NCBI GenBank assembly: GCA_040880405.1
Contig: JBBDIM010000051.1
Coordinates: forward strand, 1-40,979
Reading direction: 5' to 3'
From: JBBDIM01 sp040880405
GTDB taxonomy: Bacteria; Planctomycetota; Planctomycetia; Pirellulales; Pirellulaceae
DNA length: 40,979 bases
Shown: positions 1-7,727 of the stretch, one piece after another
Layout of the letters: every line of letters begins with the position of its first letter
Numbering within the stretch: position 1 is the first letter of the stretch
Notes under the pieces: model-generated
Databases searched by the model: none
The model's input: only the letters and a program-made list of their open reading frames with translations
Told to the model about the DNA's origin: nothing
Position numbers and translations under genes: made by a program

Positions 1-171
1 CTCTTCGATGACGAGGATGTTGATGACGCGCGTTCGACGCAGGCCAGCTTGGACCAAGTTGCCGATCAAATCCGCGAGCGGTTTGGCTCGGCATCCATCG
101 GTCGCGCGAGTGGACTGTCACATCGGGCGAAACCAACACCGCAGTCGAATGAGCCGCCGGGAGGGCCCTAG
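1..171 (+). CDS. dinB: DNA polymerase IV, C-terminal end (partial)
   Basis: The frame is open from base 1 to a TAG at 169-171 and encodes 56 residues with no start inside the window, so the 5' part lies outside. The peptide begins LFDDED and contains LDQVADQIRERFGSASIGRA, which resembles the last segment of Y-family DNA polymerase IV: a short LF/clamp-binding-like element, then a helix and the (I/L)R-x-RFG-x-x-x-I-x-R motif after the little-finger domain. Pol IV is a low-fidelity translesion polymerase that acts with the sliding clamp. The catalytic palm is not visible, so the call rests on the tail alone. A different Y-family or ImuB-like protein is possible. Confidence 0.55.
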   Translation, partial: LFDDEDVDDARSTQASLDQVADQIRERFGSASIGRASGLSHRAKPTPQSNEPPGGP

Positions 172-409
172 TGTCCGCTTGGACGGTCGAGGCCAGTGAG
201 CTGCGGGGAATCCCTCCAGGAGGCTCCGGTTGGCTGCTTGGGGCAATGTTCGCCGAAGCACCGGGGGAAATGCCACCAGAGGCGGAAGACTCCTCCTGGG
301 AGCCCGAAGAGGCCTAAAGAGCGGTGCCCGCAGGCCCCGCGGTTCACCTAGCTCGCCTGAAGGGACCGGAGATGCGATTTCTAGGCCCCTGGGCCAACGG
401 AACGATCTT
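172..409. other. Stretch without a recognisable gene
   Basis: No convincing gene was found between the pol IV stop and the cas1-like relic. One frame from GTG 171 to a TAA near 320 reads as a short proline/glutamate-rich peptide (GGSGWLLGAMFAEAPGEMPP), but I recognise no family. It could be decayed upstream cas sequence. Confidence 0.4.
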
Positions 410-515
410 GGACGATTTGACTTTTCTGGCCTGTGCCTCTCCCAGTTCTCCTGCACTCAAGGCCAAACTTATCACGCAAATGCTACCCGGCCTTTATTTA
501 GCGATGAGGTGATAA
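410..515 (+). pseudogene. cas1: Probable cas1 3' relic (type I-C-like)
   Basis: Three short blocks in shifting frames resemble, in order, the C-terminus of type I-C Cas1. A DDLT...FL block resembles the EEITHPFL region. VPLPVLLH followed by KAKLITQM resembles the GLLPHVQARLLARHL helix. YPAFI-stop-R-stop immediately before cas2 resembles the usual YPAFIWR or YPPFLWK ending. At least two indels, one larger deletion and a Trp-to-stop change are needed to join them. Position supports the reading, because cas1 directly precedes cas2 in type I-C loci. The catalytic Glu/His/Asp part of Cas1 is not present. This is an inference from short similarity; an unrelated non-coding stretch is possible. Confidence 0.4.
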
Positions 516-516
516 G

Positions 517-799
517 ATGTATGTGCTGGTAACCTACGACGTAAACACCGAGACCCGCGAAGGCCGTCGTCGGATAGCCAAAACCTGCCTCGATTACGGC
601 CAACGGGGGCAGCAATCGGTCTTCGAGCTGAAGGGCGTTCTGGCCCAGTGGACCGAGTGCAAGGCCAAGCTGATTGAGATCATGGAACCCTCACTCAACA
701 GCGTCCGATTCTACTATCTGGGCACCAACTGGAAACGCCGAGTATAACAATACGGAGCCCAACCCTTCTTTGGACATCGACGGCCAACGCATCGCATAG
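517..799 (+). pseudogene. cas2: cas2 pseudogene (type I-C-like)
   Basis: The N-terminal 76 residues are a clear Cas2: MYVLVTYDVNTET with the beta1 strand and conserved Asp8, then DYGQRGQQSVFE, then the RFYYLGTNWKRRV ending typical of subtype I-C. Cas2 is the dimeric ferredoxin-fold partner of Cas1 in spacer acquisition. The frame stops at TAA 745-747, directly after RRV where family members continue VE-x-x-GA-x-P. The missing tail is still readable: after the TAA comes QYGAQP, then one extra base near 766, then SLDIDGQRIA and a TAG at 797-799. So one nonsense change plus a one-base insertion remove the last strand, which normally helps contact Cas1. A GAGGTG ribosome site lies at about 505-510. 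Almost certainly inactive. Confidence 0.8.
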
Positions 800-830
800 C
801 CGCAACGGCTCAGCTACTGTTAATCGCATG

Positions 831-862
831 GTCGCTCCCTTCGCGGGAGCGTGGATTGAAAC
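831..862 (+). CRISPR. Orphan CRISPR repeat (single, type I-C-like)
   Basis: A 32-bp sequence starts GTCGCTCCC and ends GTGGATTGAAAC. Its inner arms CGCTCCC and GGGAGCG form a 7-bp stem around TTCGC. This is the standard form of subtype I-C repeats, including the GAAAC handle, and it sits 31 bp after the cas2 relic where the leader-proximal repeat is expected. No second copy follows at any spacer distance up to the kinase gene at 988, so the array has collapsed to one repeat. Bases 863-987 hold no gene I can support. Confidence 0.85.
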
Positions 863-987
863 TGTTAGGTGGCGTCTTGGATCGGGGCTTGAGACGCTGT
901 ATCAGGGACTTGATCTCCCCCTACACCCTGTTCCTAGTCAACCGGAGCAACCAACCCGGCAAGGCCAGTGGCTGATTCATTAACCAC

Positions 988-3366
988 TCATTCGATCGGG
1001 GCCGACCAATGATTATCCCAACCCAAGTACAGGTCGTGCAGGAATGCGCGCCATACTTCTGCGGTCCGTGAAGGAGGGTAGGGCATGGGGGGCTCTGGTT
1101 TGGAGGCCGTCCACACCACCTCGAATTGGCCGGTCGGTAGGATGCGGCCGATCCGTGGTGTTTTGAAGGTGTGCTGCGTTGTGGGATCAATGCGGACTTT
1201 GCCACCGGGCGAGGTCATGCGTTGATTGAGCATCGCATGACGGATTTTTCGCACATCGGTGGCTCCGAGTTCGGCGACCGCTTGGGCCCAAAGCTTGACG
1301 CCAAAGTAGGCGGACTCCATTGGGTCGGTCACAACCCTTTGGGGTCCATACTTCTGGCGGAAGCTGGCGATGAATGCGGTGTTCTCGTCGGAGGTAATGC
1401 TTTGAAAATAATTCCAGGCGGCGTAGTCACCAGCGACTTGCGCCGAATCAAACTGTTGTAACTCTTCCTCTCCGATGCTGAAAGAAATAGTCGGCACCTT
1501 TTCTGGAGTGATCCCCGCCGCGCGCAGCTCACTGAAGAACGCGAGGTTGGAATCGCCATTGATTGAATTCAGAATCACGTCCGGATTCGCGGCAACGATC
1601 TGCTCCACTATCGGCTGAACGCTGGAGCTTCCCAGTGGCAAGAAGGCCTCGCCGACTAGTTCCGCGCCCAGTTCCTTCAGTTGATCCTTGATGATCTCGT
1701 GCGCTACCCGCGGGAAAACGTAGTCGGAACCGACCAGGAAGAAGCGACGTTTGTTCTCGAAAGTATGGGCCCACTTCACCGCCGGAATGATCTGCTGGTT
1801 GGGAGTCGCTCCGGTGTAGATGACATTCGGAGATTCCGCAAGTCCCTCATACTGTAAGGGATACACTAGCAAGTGATCGAGTTCTTCGATTAACGGAACG
1901 ACGGTCTTGCGACTCGCGGAGTCCCAGCAGCCAAAGATCGTGCAGACGTTTTCTTCCTCGATTAGCCGTTTTGCTTCGACAAGAAATTTCTCTGGATCAG
2001 ACCGGCCATCCGCCACGATAGCCTCGACCGGCCTTCCCATCACTCCGCCACTTCGATTCAGTTCGTCGACGGCGAGCAGTGTTGCTTCGGCGACCGACGA
2101 GCCGCTGTTTCCCAAGGTGCCGGTCAGCGAATGAAGAATGCCGATTCGAATCGGCTCGCCAGAGGGTGGCACAATCGCTGACGCTTCGGAAATGTTCTCC
2201 GGCGTTTTTGAATCAGGCGTTCCACGCCCGCCCGACAGAAAATAGTACGCGACACCACCGCCGGCTACGGCCAGCAGGCCGGTGCCAGCAATCAGTTTTC
2301 CGATAAAGTTTCTGCGACTATCCACAGCGGGGGCAAAAGCGGGACGGGGGAGTGTCGCTGACGATTGGCTTGGCAACTGGATACCTGCGCCCGACATGGC
2401 TGCGAGCACCGCTTCCAAGTCGATTCGCATTTCGTCCATCGATTGGTATCGCTCCTCCAGTTTTTTCGCCATCGCACGCTGAATGATGGCGGCACACGCG
2501 GCAGGAACCGTGGCCAATACCGTACGCGGATCAGGAGGCCCGGCGTTGCAGTGAGCGAACATCACCTGGATTACACTCCCGGTATCCTGGAACGGACACT
2601 GCCCAGTCAGCAGGCTGTAGTAGGTTGCTCCCAATGAGTAGACATCGCTCCGCGCGTCGACCTGCAGCCCTTGGCATTGCTCGGGACTCATGTAATAAGG
2701 AGTGCCGACCAGATGCCCTTCTTGGGTCATCATCATCGACTGCTTTCCCGCATGCTTGGCTAGGCCAAAATCGGCGACTTTGGCCATTCCATCTTCGGTT
2801 AAGAGCAGATTGGCCGGCTTGATATCTCGATGGATTAGCTTGTGCTTATGGGCAGCGGCAAGTCCTTTACAGGCTTCGATCACCAGCCGGGTAGCTTCCC
2901 CCACCGAATAAACGCCGCTTCGGTCCAGGTATTCAGCGGCGCTGCCACCGGACACGACTTCCATGACAAGGTAGTGGACGTTCTCGTGATGAGCCACTTC
3001 GTAGATCGTGACCGTGTTAGGATGATTGAGCTTCCCCGCACTCTTGGCTTCGGCCAGGAACCGATGAAGCGTGGTTTCATCGGAGGATAACTCCGCCGGA
3101 AGCACCTTGATCGCTACGTCACGTTCAATCGATGGATCGCGGGCCTTGAGCACGACGCCCATTCCGCCGACTCCTAGCAGCGCGGTGATCTCGTACTTGC
3201 CGAGTCGACGACCGATCCATTGTTCCGGAGAATGACGCAGCCCGCTGATGGTAGCCGGCGAGGTATCGCCCTGAATCATCATCGTCTCATCCAGCGACGG
3301 TGTGTCCTTAGCACGTTCAGGATCGCCGTTATTTTTTAGAGATTCGTCGTGATCGGGTAAGTTCAT
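988..3366 (-). CDS. Ser/Thr protein kinase fused to UrtA/AmiC-like binding domain
   Basis: Residues 55-325 form a Hanks-type kinase: glycine loop GVGGMG (65-70), catalytic Lys87 in VAIKVLP, HRDIKPAN (His179-Asp181), DFG (199-201) and GTPYYMSPEQ. All catalytic residues are present. A single hydrophobic segment at about 357-378 follows. From about 404 to the end there is a type I periplasmic binding fold of the urea/short-chain amide family (IRIGILHSLTGTLGNS, NPDVILNSINGD, FSIGEEEL), which takes the place of the usual PASTA or WD40 sensor. Expected topology is a cytoplasmic kinase with the binding domain outside the inner membrane, so the protein could couple a small ligand to phosphorylation. 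I chose ATG 3366; an in-frame ATG at 3408 would add 14 residues, and neither has a clear ribosome site. No transporter genes flank it. Confidence 0.9.
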   Translation of the reverse strand: MNLPDHDESLKNNGDPERAKDTPSLDETMMIQGDTSPATISGLRHSPEQWIGRRLGKYEITALLGVGGMGVVLKARDPSIERDVAIKVLPAELSSDETTLHRFLAEAKSAGKLNHPNTVTIYEVAHHENVHYLVMEVVSGGSAAEYLDRSGVYSVGEATRLVIEACKGLAAAHKHKLIHRDIKPANLLLTEDGMAKVADFGLAKHAGKQSMMMTQEGHLVGTPYYMSPEQCQGLQVDARSDVYSLGATYYSLLTGQCPFQDTGSVIQVMFAHCNAGPPDPRTVLATVPAACAAIIQRAMAKKLEERYQSMDEMRIDLEAVLAAMSGAGIQLPSQSSATLPRPAFAPAVDSRRNFIGKLIAGTGLLAVAGGGVAYYFLSGGRGTPDSKTPENISEASAIVPPSGEPIRIGILHSLTGTLGNSGSSVAEATLLAVDELNRSGGVMGRPVEAIVADGRSDPEKFLVEAKRLIEEENVCTIFGCWDSASRKTVVPLIEELDHLLVYPLQYEGLAESPNVIYTGATPNQQIIPAVKWAHTFENKRRFFLVGSDYVFPRVAHEIIKDQLKELGAELVGEAFLPLGSSSVQPIVEQIVAANPDVILNSINGDSNLAFFSELRAAGITPEKVPTISFSIGEEELQQFDSAQVAGDYAAWNYFQSITSDENTAFIASFRQKYGPQRVVTDPMESAYFGVKLWAQAVAELGATDVRKIRHAMLNQRMTSPGGKVRIDPTTQHTFKTPRIGRILPTGQFEVVWTASKPEPPMPYPPSRTAEVWRAFLHDLYLGWDNHWSAPIE

Positions 3367-3525
3367 GGCGAGAATTTCACTGCGTGGGGACAACCTCCCG
3401 GCCCACATCCAGTGGACTGTGAGGTTTTGATTTTATTCGATTGGTTTAAATCGTGTGGGACATCGAAGTCGTGGGGTTTCAGGTAGCCTCGAACTACAGG
3501 CCCTCGCTACGTGTGAACGGCCTAT

Positions 3526-4533
3526 TTATTCAACTTTTTCAAGCCACAGCCGCCGATCTTCGTCGCTGGGTGTCCAGATCAACAGTACGGCTAGTGCGCC
3601 GTAGAAAGGCAAGTGGCCGACCAGTTCGACCCAGTCGAAGATTGTCAACGTAATATTGAATGGCAGCCAGGCGATCACGATGATGGTTCGCGGGAAAAGG
3701 CCGAACAGGATAAAGAGACCGACTAAAAGTTCAACTGAACCGGCACATAATACGAAGATGTCATCCGACATGGGAATGCCGAGTGCCGGCGTGAAGTTCA
3801 GCGGGAACTTCTCAAGAAAACCAATCGCCAGAGGCAGATTTGCCAGTTTCTCCGTAAAGGCCACAGTGATCAGGGAAACGCCGAGGCCGACGCGAAAGAA
3901 GGGCAGCGCCCAAACCTTCAGGCGGTCACTCGGCTCCAGCTTAGGAAACAGCATTCGGTCGATCGAAAACGGACCTCTACCGGTCAAAAAAAAGAACGCC
4001 GCGAAGCCCAGGTAGTGGGCATTCTCCATCATTCCTTCGAGGCCGAACACAAAAACACCCCGCAGCCATGCAGCGGCAAGGATGATCGCTCCGACGCGAG
4101 TTAGGCCACCATAGAACAGCGAAAGTGCCGCGGTAATCTGCATCAGTCCTAGCGCGTACATCGTCGAGCTGGACAATACGTTGTTCGGCGAGAAAAGCTT
4201 TCCTTCCAGACCAAATACCAGTAACGGCACGGCAATGTGTACCGCCAGGATGGCGGGCACCCACGCGTAGAACCGGCTCCGGCTCGCGGGAGTCGCACCA
4301 AAGGTTTCAGGGCCAGGTAGTAGGTCTCGCTTGCCGCGCATGTGCCACATAACCACCGCGAGCAATGTGACGACGATCACCGCACCAATCGCCACTAGGC
4401 GTCGTGTCTCCAGGACCTCATTCCAATTGGTTGGCTGGCCTTGATGGAACCACTTTTCGTGGGCAACGGCAGTCGCGCAGTACACCAATTGGAGCGTGAG
4501 TATAAAAGCCAGAGAAACAGTGTGTTTTTTCAA
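3526..4533 (-). CDS. DoxX-like integral membrane protein
   Basis: 335 residues. A Sec signal peptide (MKKHTVSLAFILTLQLVYC...AVA) is followed by about eight hydrophobic helices. The helical pattern, the short GLTRVGA loop and the paired FRVGLG/AGSVELLVGLFILFGLFPR helices resemble the DoxX/SURF4-like superfamily, whose members act in membrane redox or sulfur metabolism; a specific substrate cannot be read here. The start is TTG at 4531-4533, with GGAG seven bases upstream giving a proper signal peptide. The gene stands alone and in the same direction as the kinase, 117 bp upstream of the kinase ATG 3408. A generic membrane protein is the alternative. Confidence 0.55.
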   Translation of the reverse strand: MKKHTVSLAFILTLQLVYCATAVAHEKWFHQGQPTNWNEVLETRRLVAIGAVIVVTLLAVVMWHMRGKRDLLPGPETFGATPASRSRFYAWVPAILAVHIAVPLLVFGLEGKLFSPNNVLSSSTMYALGLMQITAALSLFYGGLTRVGAIILAAAWLRGVFVFGLEGMMENAHYLGFAAFFFLTGRGPFSIDRMLFPKLEPSDRLKVWALPFFRVGLGVSLITVAFTEKLANLPLAIGFLEKFPLNFTPALGIPMSDDIFVLCAGSVELLVGLFILFGLFPRTIIVIAWLPFNITLTIFDWVELVGHLPFYGALAVLLIWTPSDEDRRLWLEKVE

Positions 4534-5059
4534 GGATCACTCCGACCGTTTGTCCAACAAGGGATTGCCACGGACGCATGATATCACCGTCTCAGATTAA
4601 TAGCACCATCCAATTAGCCCGGCCCAGGACTGGGAGCCTTGGGGAGCGTGTTTTCGAATGATCGCCGGTAGAGAACGGTTTCCTGGAATCGCCGGAATTG
4701 CTTGACCTTCTGAGACCAGAAGGAGAACAAGACCGGGTTTCACGCACCCTAACGACCTCAAGACAATTTGCGGAGCCACTCAGGCTGGACACCTGATGGC
4801 GGCGGTGCTGGCAGTTCGAATTGTTGGAATTGCTAGGCATCAACAGGCTGTTAGCCCCGACTGCCTTAAATGCGCATTGGCACTGGCAACATATCAGCAA
4901 ACCCGCCCGGGCTGCCTGGGGAGATGAGGAATTCCTTAATTTTACGTTGTGGAGTCAGCTCCAATATATTGTAGGCGGTTCTGGGGGTGCTATGTTGGGG
5001 GGGGCTGGTCTTGAGCGAGGAAGACCCCGCACAGCCGGTGACTCACTGAGGGCAACAAA
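4534..5059. other. Intergenic region between divergent genes
   Basis: 526 bp between the DoxX-like gene (leftward) and the sigma54 activator (rightward). No ORF here has a plausible product. A small inverted repeat TGGAG-TCAG-CTCCA lies at about 4949-4963, and GGAATTGCT occurs twice (about 4692 and 4829). Promoters for both neighbours are presumably here, but I cannot place them with confidence. Confidence 0.5.
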
Positions 5060-7063
5060 ATGAACGAATTGTCGAGCCAAGGCGATTTCGCCGACACGCC
5101 ACCGCACGACACAAAAGGTAGCCCTGAGCGGATCGAGTCCGAATTCGACTTTCGCATCTTCTGCGAACGGGCACCTGTTGGAGCATGGATCATTCAGGGC
5201 GACTGCGTTCGATACGCCAACCCGGCGCTGGCGGAGCTGCTGGGCCGCGAATTGGGCATGATCGTTGGAACCTCACCGCTGGCGTTCATTCACCCGGACG
5301 ATGGCTCGAATGTCGAGGAGCAGATCCGTCGCCGGATTGATGGGGAGGCAGAAACCGATCCCTTTGAAATGCGTCTTGTTCGTTCGAATGGGGAGATCGT
5401 TGACGTCGAAGTGTTGGAGTCGCGAATCGATAATGAGGGACAAACGTCGCTAATGGGCACCCTGGTCGACATCACGGCGCGTAAACGAGCCGAGATGGAC
5501 ATTAAGGACCGACTCGGATTTGAGCGATTATTGGCTAATCTTTCGGCTGCCTTCATCAATCTCCCGGCGGACGAGATCGATGGTCAAATCGACGTGAGCT
5601 TAAAACATCTCGTCGAGTATTTAGGGAACGACCGGAGCACGTTTGTGGAATTTGGCGATGACGAAACTCATGTATTGGTCACGCATTCTTATTCCATTGC
5701 CGGTTGTGAAGGTTTTCCGATTGGCAAGTTTCCCACGGAGCGGTTGCCGTGGTTCATCGGACAGTTCCGCAGCGGGACAACCGTTTTTGTTCGCAATGTT
5801 GCCGAGGACCTTCCGTCAGAGGCGGCAACCGAACTGACGTATTGCCAGGAACATGGAATCAAGTCCAACGTGACCGTCCCACTGAGAGCGGGTGGCCAAG
5901 TACTTGGCGGACTCACGTTTGCGTTTATGCGGGAGCACTGCGAGTGGCCAGGCGAGACAATTTCACGACTGAACCTCGTCGGTGAGGTGTTTGCCAACGC
6001 CCTTTCCCGCAGGCGAACTGAGCGGTCGCTGCGTCTTGCCTTGACCGAAAACGAGAATCTCCGGAACCAATTGGAACAGGAGAATGTGTATCTTCGTGAA
6101 CAGGCGGTGCTGAAACACAACCATGGGCGGATTATCGGTCGCAGCGATGCCATTACGCAGGTGCTGGCCGATGTCGAACGGGTGGCAACCACCGATGCCC
6201 CCGTGTTGCTCATTGGAGAAACCGGAACCGGCAAAGAACTGCTGGCGCATGCCATCCACGATTTGAGCAGCCGAAAGCGCCGTCCGATGGTGATTGTCAA
6301 TTGTGCTTCACTTCCCGCCACCCTGGTGGAAAGTGAGCTATTTGGGCGGATGGCCGGAGCTTATACCGGAGCCGCTTCGGCACAAATCGGACGTTTCGAA
6401 TTGGCCGATAAGTCGACTCTTTTTCTCGACGAAATGGGCGAGCTGCCTCTGGAATTGCAGGCAAAATTGCTCCGAGTCCTCCAGGATGGACGGTTCGAGC
6501 GACTTGGTAGCTCCAAGACGATCGCGGTGAACGTGCGAATCATTGCCGCCACCAATCGCGACCTCGAACAGGCCGTCCGCGACGGGAGGTTCCGTGCCGA
6601 CCTGTTCCACAGGCTCAATGTCTTTCCGATTCGCATTCCTCCTCTCCGGCAGCGTCGCGAAGACATTCCGCCACTCGTCTGGACGTTTGTCGAGGCATTT
6701 GGACGCCGGATGGGTAAAGTGATTAAAAACATTCCTCGAAAGATGATGCAGCAATTGCAGGAGTATCATTGGCCCGGCAATGTACGGGAACTGAGCAATG
6801 TGATCGAACGCGCGATGATTCTGACCGATGACGAGACACTGCGTGTGGAGCTACCCGTCACGATTCAAGAGGGGGCGTCCGTAGCAAGGACACTCAAGGA
6901 AACAGAACGGGAAGAGATTCTGCGGGTGTTGCAGCAAACGGGGTGGCGGATTCGCGGGGTTGGTGGCGCCGCGCAGCTCCTCGACATCAAACCGACGACC
7001 CTGGAAGCCAGGATGGTGAAACTAGGTGTGCGCCGCCCCAACAAGTTAACCGATTGCCCATAA
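5060..7063 (+). CDS. PAS-GAF sigma54-dependent transcriptional activator
   Basis: 667 residues. A PAS domain (about 30-145, closing with TLVDITARKRAE) is followed by a GAF domain (about 160-325), an FhlA/NtrC-type AAA+ domain (about 360-590) and a Fis-type helix-turn-helix (about 615-660, GGAAQLLDIKPTTLEARM). Walker A is GETGTGKE (386-393) and Walker B is LFLDEMGEL. The sigma54-contacting loop reads GAYTGA (433-438), a Phe-to-Tyr variant of GAFTGA seen in other activators. It should bind an upstream enhancer and drive ATP-dependent open-complex formation by RNA polymerase-sigma54, with PAS and GAF sensing a small ligand or redox state. There is no receiver domain, so phosphorelay control is unlikely. 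GAGGG precedes the ATG. A candidate target promoter lies just downstream at 7267-7282. Confidence 0.93.
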   Translation: MNELSSQGDFADTPPHDTKGSPERIESEFDFRIFCERAPVGAWIIQGDCVRYANPALAELLGRELGMIVGTSPLAFIHPDDGSNVEEQIRRRIDGEAETDPFEMRLVRSNGEIVDVEVLESRIDNEGQTSLMGTLVDITARKRAEMDIKDRLGFERLLANLSAAFINLPADEIDGQIDVSLKHLVEYLGNDRSTFVEFGDDETHVLVTHSYSIAGCEGFPIGKFPTERLPWFIGQFRSGTTVFVRNVAEDLPSEAATELTYCQEHGIKSNVTVPLRAGGQVLGGLTFAFMREHCEWPGETISRLNLVGEVFANALSRRRTERSLRLALTENENLRNQLEQENVYLREQAVLKHNHGRIIGRSDAITQVLADVERVATTDAPVLLIGETGTGKELLAHAIHDLSSRKRRPMVIVNCASLPATLVESELFGRMAGAYTGAASAQIGRFELADKSTLFLDEMGELPLELQAKLLRVLQDGRFERLGSSKTIAVNVRIIAATNRDLEQAVRDGRFRADLFHRLNVFPIRIPPLRQRREDIPPLVWTFVEAFGRRMGKVIKNIPRKMMQQLQEYHWPGNVRELSNVIERAMILTDDETLRVELPVTIQEGASVARTLKETEREEILRVLQQTGWRIRGVGGAAQLLDIKPTTLEARMVKLGVRRPNKLTDCP

Positions 7064-7141
7064 GCGGGGCGATTCGATACTTGCATCCCTCTCCCAAAGC
7101 CTGCTTGCCTCCAATCATTCTCTGCGACGAGAGATGTCACC

Positions 7142-7159
7142 TCTCCAACATGTTGGAGA
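7142..7159. promoter_or_regulatory. 18-bp perfect palindrome, candidate activator site
   Basis: TCTCCAACATGTTGGAGA is a perfect inverted repeat, 108 bp upstream of the candidate sigma54 -24 element and 79 bp after the activator's stop. Size, symmetry and distance fit an upstream activating sequence for a Fis-type dimer such as the adjacent activator. It has no U-tract, so a terminator is less likely. Confidence 0.5.
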
Positions 7160-7266
7160 AAACACCGATATTTGGAGCAGCCTGTCATCGTCCGCATGAC
7201 GCGTCCACCGCGCGGATGATCTTACGGGCTTGAGGGTTGCGCCGATCCTTGCGGTTGCTAGCAAGC

Positions 7267-7282
7267 TGGCATGGCAAATGCA
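7267..7282 (+). promoter_or_regulatory. Candidate sigma54 (-24/-12) promoter
   Basis: TGGCATGGCAAATGCA matches the sigma54 consensus TGGCACG-N4-TTGCA except for C-to-T and T-to-A changes, and keeps the required GG and GC exactly 10 bases apart. It points at the ABM gene (start 7371), giving a leader of roughly 78 bases. The gene immediately upstream encodes a sigma54 activator. Confidence 0.5.
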
Positions 7283-7370
7283 TCCTGAGTGCTCGCCCCC
7301 AAGTCACGGGTGCCGTTGAATGGTCAGGGGCAAACGATGCATTGGGAAAGCAACTCGGGAAGATTGGTCT

Positions 7371-7694
7371 ATGTATCAACTTCTATTGCGCATGGCGGTG
7401 CCTCAAGATAAGCGAGATGAAACCTTTGCCGTGCTGCAAGGGTTAATCGGGCCGACCGAAGCCACTAAGGGCTGCCGTGGATGCCGGGTATTTCGCGATG
7501 CGGACGCGGTCGCGTACTTAGTGACATGGGATGAGCGGGCCGACATGGAGGCCCATTTCCGTTCGGAACGGTTCCGTCAGCTATTGCCGTATATCGAGTT
7601 GTCTATAGAACCGCCACTGGCAGAGGTGAGCAGCCTAACACCTGTCGGCGGGATGGAATGGATCGTGTCAGCGATTAATTCGCAACCGGAATAA
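7371..7694 (+). CDS. ABM-domain (antibiotic biosynthesis monooxygenase-like) protein
   Basis: 107 residues with the short ferredoxin-like ABM/YgiN pattern: an N-terminal strand MYQLLLRMAVP, a helix with DETFAVLQGL, GCRGCRVFRDAD, a strand AYLVTWDE and a helix RADMEAHFRSERFRQLLPYIEL. Family members are cofactor-free monooxygenases acting on quinones or polyketides, or haem-degrading enzymes; the substrate cannot be inferred. I chose ATG 7371 because it starts at the first strand. An upstream in-frame start would add 17 residues with no similarity. It is the first gene after the candidate sigma54 promoter and is followed 33 bp later by the NTF2-like gene. Confidence 0.75.
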   Translation: MYQLLLRMAVPQDKRDETFAVLQGLIGPTEATKGCRGCRVFRDADAVAYLVTWDERADMEAHFRSERFRQLLPYIELSIEPPLAEVSSLTPVGGMEWIVSAINSQPE

Positions 7695-7727
7695 ACCAAA
7701 GAGACTTTCTTATCTTGAGGTAAGCAG

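Noticed and set aside
118..532. Overlapping ORFs on both strands upstream of cas2
   Set aside because: Arg/Pro-rich translations without family features; better explained as shadows over decayed cas sequence.
863..987. Possible second CRISPR repeat or spacer
   Set aside because: No GTCGC...GAAAC-like copy is present after the first repeat, so no array can be called.
4592..4900. Minus-strand ORFs in the gap before the sigma54 activator
   Set aside because: Cys/Ser-rich composition, no motif and no ribosome site.
7142..7159. Palindrome read as a rho-independent terminator of the sigma54 activator
   Set aside because: No loop or T-run follows, so an operator-type site fits better.
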